26,147 nucleotides of DNA, taken from positions 1 through 26,147 of the forward strand of contig CAMXVQ010000013.1 of the NCBI GenBank assembly GCA_947252455.1. The letters run 5' to 3'. Positions 1 to 7,458 of the stretch are shown here, in pieces. The notes under the pieces were generated by a model that was not told the DNA's origin, did no database searches, and worked only from the letters and a program-made list of their open reading frames with translations. Position 1 is the first letter of the stretch. Each line of letters starts with the position of its first letter. Source of the stretch: an uncultured Atopobium sp. Lineage in GTDB: Bacteria > Actinomycetota > Coriobacteriia > Coriobacteriales > Atopobiaceae. The position numbers were made by a program, and so were the translations under genes.

Positions 1-49
1 TCAGGCAAAAACAAAATGGATGCCACCTGTAAAGTACAGAATAGCATCC

Positions 50-83
50 ATGTGTCCAGCCTAGTTCATAAATATGTGTCCAG
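50..83. repeat. Short direct repeat ATGTGTCCAG (two copies)
   Basis: The 10-mer ATGTGTCCAG occurs at 50-59 and again at 74-83, a 24-bp period. Repeated boxes of this sort occur near the ends of some insertion sequences such as the IS21 group, so this could be the edge of an element lying left of the window, but no transposase sequence is visible here. The rest of 1-190 holds only a weak dyad (ATCATAGG 143-150 with CCTATGAT 171-178) beyond the degV stop codon. Confidence 0.3.
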
Positions 84-190
84 TATTCTGGGTACATATC
101 ATCATTTGAGGGTAAAAATTTAAGCGTTGCTATATATGCAACATCATAGGCAAAAATCAGTTGTTCTATACCTATGATTTACGTGCGCTT

Positions 191-1060
191 TTAGTTATCG
201 AGTACTTTTTGAATGCCCAAGCCAATTAAATCGGGACCGGTATGAACAAGCAGCTCAGGGGTTATATCTGCATGTTCGATACCTGCTACATCTTTAATGT
301 CGGCTTGCAAACGCTTATTAAAATGCTCGAAAAGTTCCCTGTTTTTCTCTGTTGTACAAATTGCTATACGAACCTTACCCCAGCGGTTTGCGTAATCTTC
401 TACCAGCGCAGCAAGGGTATCGAGCGCCTTGTCCCATCCGCGCGCCTTTTTCTTGATAGCGTATGCGCCGCTCTCGTCGCAGGTAAGAATCGGCTTGATG
501 TTTAATACCTTGCTGATGTTATAAATTGCAGCATTGATTCGTCCGCCTTTATAGACGTAATCAAGTGTTTTGGCACAGAAAAATACACGTGAATGCTCTA
601 TGTACGCTTCAATTTTTTCTTCAAGCGCTTCAAATGGAGTACCTTGTTCAATGAGTTCTACCGCACGCTCTACTACCATACCCGATACCATACCTACAAG
701 GCGCGTATCAACAACAAGCGTGGGAAAGTCACTCATTTGGTCGGCAACCATACGCATAGTTTCATACGTTGCTGAAAGTTTGCTTGCAATCGTAAAGATT
801 ACTGCTTTGGTATAACCTGCCTCACGTGCGCTCACAAGAGCTCTGTGTATTCTGTCGGGTGAGGGTAGAGATGTAGTAGGAATTTCTTTATCTAAACGTG
901 TAAGAATTTCTGATGAAGAAATATTCACGCAGCTCTCATATGTTGAACCGTCTGAATAGGTAATACGTTGTGGCACCACAATGATGTCGTGTGCGCGTAC
1001 GAATGACTCGGCAACGTCAGAGCCAGAATCTACTATACATGCAATATGTTGATTATTCAT
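191..1060 (-). CDS. DegV family fatty-acid-binding protein
   Basis: The 289-residue product matches the usual DegV length (about 280). DegV proteins bind a fatty acid in a cleft between two domains; several (FakB type) present it to the fatty-acid kinase FakA. Visible family landmarks are the N-terminal DSGSD segment (11-15), the TSLPSP lipid-contact motif (63-68), SKLSATY (93-99, equivalent to the common S-GLSGTY), VDTR (117-120) and the TLDYVYKGGRI segment (165-175). A GGAGG ribosome binding site lies just before the ATG at 1060. The gene diverges from nhaA across a 261-bp spacer. Whether it serves a FakA elsewhere in the genome cannot be seen here. Family call is secure; the exact lipid is unknown. 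Confidence 0.93.
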   Translation of the reverse strand: MNNQHIACIVDSGSDVAESFVRAHDIIVVPQRITYSDGSTYESCVNISSSEILTRLDKEIPTTSLPSPDRIHRALVSAREAGYTKAVIFTIASKLSATYETMRMVADQMSDFPTLVVDTRLVGMVSGMVVERAVELIEQGTPFEALEEKIEAYIEHSRVFFCAKTLDYVYKGGRINAAIYNISKVLNIKPILTCDESGAYAIKKKARGWDKALDTLAALVEDYANRWGKVRIAICTTEKNRELFEHFNKRLQADIKDVAGIEHADITPELLVHTGPDLIGLGIQKVLDN

Positions 1061-1321
1061 GCATCCTCCAGTTGAGGCTAAATTATCTTTATGGGTATTT
1101 TCTCATGAATTTGATAGTTTTCTACCAAATTGCACGGTAATTCAATAACTATAAGTATACTATGTAAACAAAAAACAAACCTATCAAATAAATTCTATGT
1201 TTTAACCTTGGCATGTATCAAATTTAGAGCTGTAACGTCAACTGTTTGATAGTATATATGCATACATTGTCGGGTATTTATACGTTACCTCAATATAAAA
1301 GTTTAGGAGTAAGTGCACATT
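1061..1321. promoter_or_regulatory. Divergent degV/nhaA regulatory spacer with four TTTGATA boxes
   Basis: This AT-rich spacer separates two divergent start codons. It contains TTTGATAG at 1110-1117, CTATCAAA at 1181-1188, TATCAAA at 1216-1222 and TTTGATAG at 1245-1252: two copies in each orientation, three of them the full 8-mer. A TATACT box reading toward degV (agtata at 1154-1159 on the + strand) lies between the first two. No clean -35/-10 pair for nhaA was found. The repeated heptamer suggests operator sites for an unidentified regulator; that is inference. Confidence 0.45.
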
Positions 1322-2689
1322 ATGAAACAGCGTATATCCACCACTATTAAAGAGCCTTCTGTTATTGCACGCGTTATCAAGCGTACGCCTTTTGAGGCTC
1401 TTAGCTCAGACGGTACCCTTGCTGCGGCCGTTATGGTTGCAGCTGCTCTGTGCGCGGTTATTGTTGCCAATACGCCATTATATGCCAGCGTGCATCATGC
1501 GTTTACTCAAAGCTTGGGAATTTGGATTGCCAATTTTTATGTGTCCATGACATTTGAAGCATTCATTAACGACTTTTTAATGGCCATTTTCTTTTTACTT
1601 GTTGGCATAGAACTAAAATACGAAATGGTTGTAGGACAGCTTAGACGTCCTCGTCAGGCTCTTTTACCTATGCTTGCAGCTGTTGGCGGAGTGTGCGTAC
1701 CAGCCCTTATCTATACGGCTTTTAACTGGGGAAAAAGTGTTCATGGATGGGCAATTCCTATTGCTACCGATATTGCATTTGCTCTTGGCGTTATGTCGCT
1801 TTTGGGTAAGCGCGTGGCTCCTCAGACTAAAGTCTTTTTTCAAACACTTGCTATTGCCGATGACTTATTAGCAATTGTAGTACTTGCCCTGTTTTATGGA
1901 CAGAGTTTAGACGTGGTTTGGTGCGCGGCTACCCTAGGAGTTATTCTTTGTTTGGCGCTTCTTTCTCGTGCAAAAATATTTTCCGCAAAGCCATATCTTA
2001 TAGTGGGTTTTGTTCTATGGATCTGTATGTATAATTCCGGCGTTCACCCTACGCTTGCAGGTGTAATTTTGGCATTTTTCTTACCAGTTAAAAGCGATAT
2101 CCGTCTTTCACACCTGCATAGCTGGCTTAGCCATCAAACAAACATGCTTGATGAGCACCTAGATACAGATGTGCATATTTTAGGACAGCACGACGTAAGC
2201 TATGATGCCCAGCGCATTGAACGCATTATGCACCATGTAACGCCTCCACTTGAGCGTGTTGAAGGCTATATTTCTGTTTTAGTTAACTTTGTAATTTTGC
2301 CGATATTTGCATTTACGAATGCTCAGATTTGTTTGACCGGAACTGATTTTTCTACGCTTGCAAGTGATCCTGTTGTCCAAGGTGTATTCTTAGGAGCAAC
2401 GCTTGGAAAACCAATAGGTATTATATCGGTTACGTTTGTACTGGTTAAAATTGGTTTTGCTAAGCTGCCTAAGCATGTTGACTGGATTCAGATTATTGCA
2501 GTTGGTATCATGGGAGCTCTTGGCTTTACGATGTCGATTTTGATTTCTGGTTTGGCATTTGATGTACCGCAAGAAATTATGGCGGCTAAATTTGCCATCT
2601 TGATGGGTTCATGTGTTGCAAGTGTCGTGGGCATTTTGTTTGTGTTTGTTGCGCAGGCAATAAAGGCAGATGCACACGCGAAAGCATAA
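1322..2689 (+). CDS. nhaA: Na+/H+ antiporter NhaA
   Basis: NhaA exchanges external protons for internal sodium across the cytoplasmic membrane and supports pH and salt homeostasis. The protein (455 aa from this ATG) is strongly hydrophobic along its length. It has the family core IPIATDIAFALGVMSLLG (Asp at residue 150) and AIADDLLAIVVLALF (adjacent Asp pair 180-181), equivalent to E. coli D133 and D163/D164 that bind the ion. VGQLRRPRQALLPMLAAVGG and LGKPIGI are also typical. A hydrophilic stretch near residues 265-305 precedes the last helices, making it longer than the roughly 390-aa E. coli protein. Start: AGGAG (1305-1309) is 12 nt from this ATG but only 3 nt from an upstream GTG at 1313, so ATG is preferred; GTG would add three residues. 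Confidence 0.96.
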   Translation: MKQRISTTIKEPSVIARVIKRTPFEALSSDGTLAAAVMVAAALCAVIVANTPLYASVHHAFTQSLGIWIANFYVSMTFEAFINDFLMAIFFLLVGIELKYEMVVGQLRRPRQALLPMLAAVGGVCVPALIYTAFNWGKSVHGWAIPIATDIAFALGVMSLLGKRVAPQTKVFFQTLAIADDLLAIVVLALFYGQSLDVVWCAATLGVILCLALLSRAKIFSAKPYLIVGFVLWICMYNSGVHPTLAGVILAFFLPVKSDIRLSHLHSWLSHQTNMLDEHLDTDVHILGQHDVSYDAQRIERIMHHVTPPLERVEGYISVLVNFVILPIFAFTNAQICLTGTDFSTLASDPVVQGVFLGATLGKPIGIISVTFVLVKIGFAKLPKHVDWIQIIAVGIMGALGFTMSILISGLAFDVPQEIMAAKFAILMGSCVASVVGILFVFVAQAIKADAHAKA

Positions 2690-2719
2690 ATAAAACTATT
2701 TGAGATTTTTATTTGTCAT

Positions 2720-2752
2720 CTATGGGTTGCGTTTTATTCAACGCACCCATAG
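2720..2752. terminator. Hairpin at the nhaA 3' end overlapping the convergent gene's stop
   Basis: Fourteen bases at 2720-2733 pair with 2740-2752 around a 6-nt loop, with one bulged base. The right arm encodes the last residues of the - strand gene ending at 2734, so the element serves two convergent transcripts. Neither side has a convincing U-tract, so termination is likely but not certain. Confidence 0.4.
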
Positions 2753-3039
2753 ACATAGCCCCAACCATGAGCAGTAATAATTGAATTTAAGTGGTCGCAT
2801 AATACGCTACGTTTATACGAGCCTCCAGGGAGCAGTTTAATAACTTCGCATAAGTCATCGCTTAAATCATCAATTTCTGCACGCATTTCAACATCAATTT
2901 TAGTCACAGAACCAGAAGGCTTGTGTGCATATAACGCATCTACAAGCTTTTGTAGCTCGCCATATTCGGCGGCACGCGCGCTGCCGCGCCTGTAAACTGC
3001 AGGATTGCAGCTATGTTGTGGAACGGTAATCTTTTTCAT
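2734..3039 (-). CDS. Uncharacterised 101-aa protein
   Basis: I do not recognise a named family. The product starts MKKITVPQHSC and ends HGWGYVYGCVE. It is soluble-looking, with an acidic helix-prone middle (DVEMRAEIDDLSDDLCEVIK) and an LLPGGSYKRSVLCDHLN segment. The region has codon use like its neighbours and stays open to a hairpin at its 3' end, which supports a real gene. No good Shine-Dalgarno precedes this ATG. An upstream in-frame ATG at 3114 would run over the start of the divergent aminotransferase gene and encode a hydrophobic stretch, so it is rejected. The gap to the divergent gene is 62 bp. Confidence 0.6.
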   Translation of the reverse strand: MKKITVPQHSCNPAVYRRGSARAAEYGELQKLVDALYAHKPSGSVTKIDVEMRAEIDDLSDDLCEVIKLLPGGSYKRSVLCDHLNSIITAHGWGYVYGCVE

Positions 3040-3065
3040 GAGTTCATGGTAACAAGCAAAAGGGG

Positions 3066-3093
3066 TTATACTTAAAAAAATGACCTGAAGGGA
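3066..3093 (+). promoter_or_regulatory. Probable -10 box and ribosome binding site of the aminotransferase gene
   Basis: TATACT at 3067-3072 lies 17 bp after a poor -35 (TTCATG, 3044-3049). It is followed by GAAGGGA (3087-3093), 8 nt before the ATG at 3102, giving a short leader. Confidence 0.4.
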
Positions 3094-3101
3094 TAAAAAC
3101 C

Positions 3102-4397
3102 ATGACTTGTACATATGAAACTATGACTTCAGACGAGCTCAAGAGCGAGATTTCCGCGCTTTCGCTTCAGCTTAAGAAGTACAAAGCAATGAATCTTTCG
3201 CTTGATATGTCACGAGGAAAGCCGTCACGTGCGCAAATAGCACTTTCTCGTCCGCTGCTTGATGTAATTAACTCACAAACTCCCTTGGTAGACGGTGGCG
3301 CGATTGTTGATAATTACGGCTCGCCCGATGGTTTGCCATCAACAAGAAATTTAGTGAGCAAATTATTAGATGTTCCGCAGAAAAATGTTATTGTGTCGGG
3401 ATCGTCGAGCTTAAATCTTATGCATGATTTGATTGTCTATGCATTTACCCACGGTATAAGCGGTCAAGAACCTTTTTATAAGCAGGGGAAAATCACGTGG
3501 CTTTGTCCTGCTCCAGGTTACGACAGGCATTTTAACATTACCGAAAAGCTTGGCTTTATTAATAAAGTTATTCCTATGAATGATGCAGGCCCCGATGTTG
3601 CCATGATTCGCGAACTTGTTGAACATGATCCGTCTGTAAAAGGTATATGGTGCAATCCTAAGTACTCTAATCCAACGGGTGTAACCTATTCTGACGAAGT
3701 TGTACGCAGCCTAGCGCAGCTTAAGCCTGCCGCGCCTGATTTTCGTATCTACTGGGATAATGCGTATGCGTTTCATTGCTTTAAGCAGCCCGATGTTAAG
3801 CTTCTTAACATTTTTGAAGCACTTCGCGAGGCACACGCGCAAAATTTGGTGTATGAATTTGGTTCGTTTGCAAAAATCACTTTTCCTAGCTCGGCTATTG
3901 CATATGTATGTGCGTCTGACGATGATATTGCAACTATTCATGATGCATTCTTGGAAGAGCGCGTAAGCTCCGAGAAATTAAGCCAGCTTGCTCATGCACT
4001 CTACTTTAAGACGCCTCAGGATGTGTATGATCACATGCAAAAGCACGCGAACATTATTGCTCCAAGATTTGCCCTTGTAGAAGAAAAACTTTCTGCCAAT
4101 CTAGGGAATCTTGGCATTGCTACGTGGTCTCATCCGCGTGGTGGCTATTTTGTTTCGCTAGACGTTATGCACGGGTGCGCGCAAAAGATTGTGTCATGTA
4201 TGAAAGAGCTTGGCGTTACGCTTACCACTTGCGGTGCAACGTATCCTTATGGTAAAGATCCACTTGATAGCAACATTCGTCTTGCGCCAACGTATCCTGC
4301 GCTTAAAGATTTAAGCTGTGCACTGGATATCTTATGTGTGGTGACAAAATTTGTATGTGCTCAACACATCCAAGAAGAGAAAAGCCGCGTGTCTTAA
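3102..4397 (+). CDS. PLP-dependent aspartate-type aminotransferase (PF12897 subgroup)
   Basis: The 431-aa product is a fold-type I aminotransferase. Substrate-site DMSRGKP (35-41), the NYGSPDGLPSTR loop (71-82), CPAPGY (135-140, Tyr stacking with PLP), NPTG (190-193), DNAYAFH (219-225) and the PLP-lysine motif SFAKITFPSS (Lys258) are in the expected order. The YGSPDGLP and CPAPGYDRHF wording is characteristic of the Asp_aminotransf subgroup known from actinobacteria, where the studied member transfers the amino group of aspartate. The C-terminal NIRLAPTYP supplies the carboxylate-binding arginine. GAAGGGA lies 8 nt upstream of the ATG. Substrate is inferred from the subgroup, not proven by the sequence. 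Confidence 0.9.
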   Translation: MTCTYETMTSDELKSEISALSLQLKKYKAMNLSLDMSRGKPSRAQIALSRPLLDVINSQTPLVDGGAIVDNYGSPDGLPSTRNLVSKLLDVPQKNVIVSGSSSLNLMHDLIVYAFTHGISGQEPFYKQGKITWLCPAPGYDRHFNITEKLGFINKVIPMNDAGPDVAMIRELVEHDPSVKGIWCNPKYSNPTGVTYSDEVVRSLAQLKPAAPDFRIYWDNAYAFHCFKQPDVKLLNIFEALREAHAQNLVYEFGSFAKITFPSSAIAYVCASDDDIATIHDAFLEERVSSEKLSQLAHALYFKTPQDVYDHMQKHANIIAPRFALVEEKLSANLGNLGIATWSHPRGGYFVSLDVMHGCAQKIVSCMKELGVTLTTCGATYPYGKDPLDSNIRLAPTYPALKDLSCALDILCVVTKFVCAQHIQEEKSRVS

Positions 4398-4580
4398 TTT
4401 CAGTTTAATTAAGGATGCATAAGTTTGTCTCACATACAAAGAAACTATGAGTTATAGTCATATGTATATGTCTGCGTAACGTATGTGTTTTTGCAGTACA
4501 TTTCTTAGACTTTTTCGTTTGATACGTATGTATCTAATACTTAAACGAATGTTACCTTTATTGTACGAAAGGTTTTTGTT
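4398..4580 (+). promoter_or_regulatory. Intergenic leader before the TPR gene
   Basis: This 183-bp AT-rich gap probably contains the promoter for the TPR-STAS-tat block. Candidate boxes (TTAGAC at 4505, TTGATA at 4519, TAATAC at 4535) do not form a well-spaced pair, so no promoter is assigned. AAAGG at 4568-4572 is the ribosome binding site, 8 nt before the ATG. Confidence 0.3.
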
Positions 4581-5507
4581 ATGACGCATATGAGCTCCGG
4601 AGCAACGCATAAACGAGCAGCGGGTATGAAATCAGCTGCTTCGCATAGGCGTCAACAGCATGCTCAAAAGCTGCAGGAAGAACAGGATAAACGTCGACCT
4701 AAAAGTCCTGAGCAACAAGCAAAGGATCGCAAGAAGAAATGGTTCGAGGTAGGTGTTGTTGTCTTTGGTATTCTTATGGCGTTGGGTATGATGCTGCCGT
4801 CATTAGCGCCTATTTTTTCGCATCAGGCACAGCAACAATCAGAAAAAGAAGCTCAAGATCAAGCACAAAAGAGTAAAGATAAAAATAAAGATGCTGATGC
4901 AAGCAGTAACACCTCTGATACCTCGTCGTCTTCATCGACGTCTTCTGCTCAAGACGAATTTAGTGCGTTGATTGATAAATATGAAGCGCGTCTTAAAAAA
5001 GATGATCATGATTTAGCAGCCCTACTTAACTTGGGAAACGCCTATTTTGCGCGTGGACAAGTAGCACTTGGTAAAGCGCAAAGTGATTCGGATAAACAAA
5101 AAGTGGCGCAATTTTTTGCTAAAGCGCAATCGTATTTTGATGCTTATCTTGCGCTTAAAGACTCTAAAGCAGTGCACGTAAACAAGGCAATGTGTGCCTT
5201 CTATCAAGGCGACGCTGCATCTGCTCAGCAGCAAATTCAAAGCATACTTGATCAAGGAGATTATGCGCCTGCATGGGTTAATCTGGGTATTATATACGAG
5301 TTGCAGGGTAAAAAGGATGAAGCACAATCTGCATTCCAAAAAGCAAAGGATGCAGATGAACATAATGAGTATGGCATTGCTTCGTTGGCAGATATGCATC
5401 TTATGCGCCTAAAGCAACAAGAAGCTCAGTCTCAGCAGCAGTCGCAAGATTCGTCTTCAACTGACAGCAGCCGAGATCTTGCCGATAAATTAAACTCTAA
5501 CCAATAA
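4581..5507 (+). CDS. Membrane-anchored tetratricopeptide-repeat protein
   Basis: The 308-aa protein has a basic, Gln/Lys-rich cytoplasmic N-terminus (1-53) and a single membrane helix (about 55-79, FEVGVVVFGILMALGMM). A low-complexity Gln/Lys/Ser/Thr linker (80-125) follows. The rest is TPR-like helical repeats: LLNLGNAYFARGQ (148-160) and AWVNLGIIYELQGKKDEAQSAFQKAKD are clear repeat units, with a degenerate one between. The end is again Gln/Ser-rich. TPR modules are protein-interaction scaffolds; the arrangement puts them outside the membrane if the basic end stays inside. The STAS gene starts 28 bp later, so the two are probably co-transcribed. Partner unknown. A second ATG at 4590 is an alternative start. 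Confidence 0.82.
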   Translation: MTHMSSGATHKRAAGMKSAASHRRQQHAQKLQEEQDKRRPKSPEQQAKDRKKKWFEVGVVVFGILMALGMMLPSLAPIFSHQAQQQSEKEAQDQAQKSKDKNKDADASSNTSDTSSSSSTSSAQDEFSALIDKYEARLKKDDHDLAALLNLGNAYFARGQVALGKAQSDSDKQKVAQFFAKAQSYFDAYLALKDSKAVHVNKAMCAFYQGDAASAQQQIQSILDQGDYAPAWVNLGIIYELQGKKDEAQSAFQKAKDADEHNEYGIASLADMHLMRLKQQEAQSQQQSQDSSSTDSSRDLADKLNSNQ

Positions 5508-5535
5508 GCAAAAGCCACGCAGATAAGGGGTGAAC

Positions 5536-5850
5536 ATGTCACTTTCTATTACATATACGCATGAACAAGCGCAAGGTATCGTGAACGTTTCTGGCGAAGT
5601 TGACGTATCGTGTGCCGATGAGTTGCGTTCTAAATTGCAAGAAGCGCTTTCCGATGACATTAAACAGCTCATCATAGATATAGAGCATATGAGCTACATT
5701 GATTCAACTGGTATTGGTGTATTGGTTGGCATGGCTCATCAAGCAACAACATGTGGTGTAAATACGCAAGTTATCCATCCACAGCGTAATGTGCTTCGTA
5801 TACTTTCTATGCTTGGCGTATGTGAAGAGCTGGGCATTTCTCAATCATAA
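5536..5850 (+). CDS. STAS-domain anti-sigma factor antagonist
   Basis: The 104-aa product is a single STAS domain, the size of SpoIIAA/RsbV proteins, which free a sigma factor by binding its anti-sigma kinase when unphosphorylated. It has the strand-turn pattern GIVNVSGEVDVSCADELR and the hallmark MSYIDSTGIGVLVG, in which the Ser of DSTG (residue 57) is the expected phosphorylation site. A GTG at 5530 overlaps the AAGGGG ribosome binding site (5525-5530), so the ATG at 5536 is the better start. No anti-sigma kinase or phosphatase gene is in the window, so its partner is elsewhere. It is followed by tatB after 14 bp. Confidence 0.9.
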   Translation: MSLSITYTHEQAQGIVNVSGEVDVSCADELRSKLQEALSDDIKQLIIDIEHMSYIDSTGIGVLVGMAHQATTCGVNTQVIHPQRNVLRILSMLGVCEELGISQS

Positions 5851-5864
5851 TCAAGGAGGCTTTT

Positions 5865-6638
5865 GTGTTTGGAATTAGCGAAACAGAGCTTGCCCTTATT
5901 GCGTTATTTGGATTTTTACTGTTTGGACCCGATAAACTTCCAGGTATGGGAAGAACTATCGGTCGTGTGCTCAAACAGTTTAGACAAGCGCAGGAAGACT
6001 TTAACGAAGTTGTACAAACTGAAGTTATAAATCCTATGAACGATGCTGTTAACGGCACTGGAAACGATGATACGGCTCAAAAGAAAGCGCAAGACTTGCA
6101 CGATGCGCTCTCCGATGATGCCGATATTGCAGATGACGCGGATGAGGCTTCTTCAGAGCCTGCTGTGCGAAAAGAATCGTTTGCCGAGCGTCGTGCACGT
6201 TTGGAAAAAGAAAAGCAGGAACGCGAAAAGCGCGCACAGAAAAAGCTTGAGCGTGCACAGCATGAACAGCTTGGTGCACTTTCAGGTACGCAGACCGAGC
6301 AAAAAAAGCCTGTTCACAGCGATGTTCAGTCCTCAAAATCTGAGGATAACCAAGCTGGTGAAGAAAACAGTTCCTGCGATACAGCACAAGATGTAGTTGT
6401 AGAAAAATCTGGCGAACAATCAGCTGTAGATGCGTCAGCTGCGCCTAACCCTTTAAGCGCACAAGCGCTTTATGCACTTAAACCAAAACAAAGGCTTGCG
6501 CAAACTGCAGAGGCGCGCGATCATTATGAACCTGAGCTTGCGCAAGATGCTAACCATGGTGCTTGTGCACAACCTGAGTCTACATCTGTGCCTGCACGTG
6601 ATGAAGCTACACAGAAGGAGGAACCCTCATGCCAGTAG
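5865..6638 (+). CDS. tatB: Sec-independent translocase component TatB (TatA/B family)
   Basis: TatA/B proteins have one short N-terminal membrane helix, a hinge and an amphipathic helix; with TatC they export folded twin-arginine proteins. Here the helix spans about 3-20. Glu8 and GPDKLPGMGR (21-30) follow the TatB pattern (a Glu at position 8 and G-P-x-x-L-P), and VLKQFRQAQEDFNEVV (35-50) is the amphipathic helix. The remaining ~200 residues are a charged, Ala/Glu/Gln/Lys-rich, probably disordered tail, making the 257-aa protein longer than E. coli TatB (171 aa). The start is GTG, 5 nt after AAGGAGG (5853-5859). The 3' end overlaps tatC by 10 bp, indicating translational coupling. A TatA annotation is possible; Glu8 favours TatB. 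Confidence 0.88.
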   Translation: MFGISETELALIALFGFLLFGPDKLPGMGRTIGRVLKQFRQAQEDFNEVVQTEVINPMNDAVNGTGNDDTAQKKAQDLHDALSDDADIADDADEASSEPAVRKESFAERRARLEKEKQEREKRAQKKLERAQHEQLGALSGTQTEQKKPVHSDVQSSKSEDNQAGEENSSCDTAQDVVVEKSGEQSAVDASAAPNPLSAQALYALKPKQRLAQTAEARDHYEPELAQDANHGACAQPESTSVPARDEATQKEEPSCQ

Positions 6639-7408
6639 GTCCTGCTCGTATGCCCTTACTTGATCATTTGGGCGAACTCCGTAGACGTCTTACCATTATC
6701 GTGGTATCTGTTGTGGTAACTGCTCTTATTGTTTATGCAGCAACGCCCGTGCTTATAGACTTTCTTATGGATCCAATCCGAGCTTCTTTGCCCGAAGGCT
6801 CTCATTTGATGGTGCTGACGGTGCTTGGTGGCTTTACCATACGTTTTAAGGTTGCTATTTTCTTTGGCATTATTATTGCAGCCCCTATCATTATCTGGGA
6901 GATGCTTGGATTTTGTCTACCCGCGCTTAAGCCAAATGAACAAAAATGGGTTATTCCTACGGTTGCTGCTATGGTGTTTTTGTTTTTGTTTGGTATGGCG
7001 TTTTGCTACATTGTTATACAACAGGCAGCTATCGGTTGGATGATTGACCAAATTACCGACTTTGCAACAGTTGCGCCCGATGCTGAAGATTATCTTAATA
7101 TTATTATGCTTTTGGAGATTGGCTTTGGATTTGCATTTCAGTTGCCACTTGTAATCTTTTACCTGTCAATTTTCCACTTGGTTCCCTATAAAGTTTTCAG
7201 GCAACAATGGCGTTTTATTTACGTTGGGTTGCTGATTATTTCTAGCGTTGTTACACCTGATGCATCGCCAGTTACTATGATTTTGATGTTTGCCGCATTA
7301 GTTGCTCTCTACGAAATTGCTTTAACAATTGCACGCTATGTTCTTATTGCGCGTCATGGCAAGGCATCGCTTTCGTGGACGCGTGAAGAATACAGCGAAC
7401 ATATCTAA
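6629..7408 (+). CDS. tatC: Sec-independent translocase subunit TatC
   Basis: TatC is the polytopic receptor for twin-arginine signal peptides. The 259-aa product opens with DHLGELRRRL (12-21), whose Glu16 matches the signal-peptide-binding Glu of E. coli TatC. It then shows about six hydrophobic segments. The family landmarks FxxPAL (FCLPALKPNEQKW) and FGFAFQLPLV are present, as is VVTPDASPVTM before the last helices, which supplies the conserved Asp. AAGGAGGA (6615-6622) precedes the ATG and lies within the end of tatB. A further in-frame ATG at residue 8 is possible. Confidence 0.96.
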   Translation: MPVGPARMPLLDHLGELRRRLTIIVVSVVVTALIVYAATPVLIDFLMDPIRASLPEGSHLMVLTVLGGFTIRFKVAIFFGIIIAAPIIIWEMLGFCLPALKPNEQKWVIPTVAAMVFLFLFGMAFCYIVIQQAAIGWMIDQITDFATVAPDAEDYLNIIMLLEIGFGFAFQLPLVIFYLSIFHLVPYKVFRQQWRFIYVGLLIISSVVTPDASPVTMILMFAALVALYEIALTIARYVLIARHGKASLSWTREEYSEHI

Positions 7409-7458
7409 CATATCTAGCAGGAAAACTTTGATACCAATAAAAAGTATGAGGAGGAATT

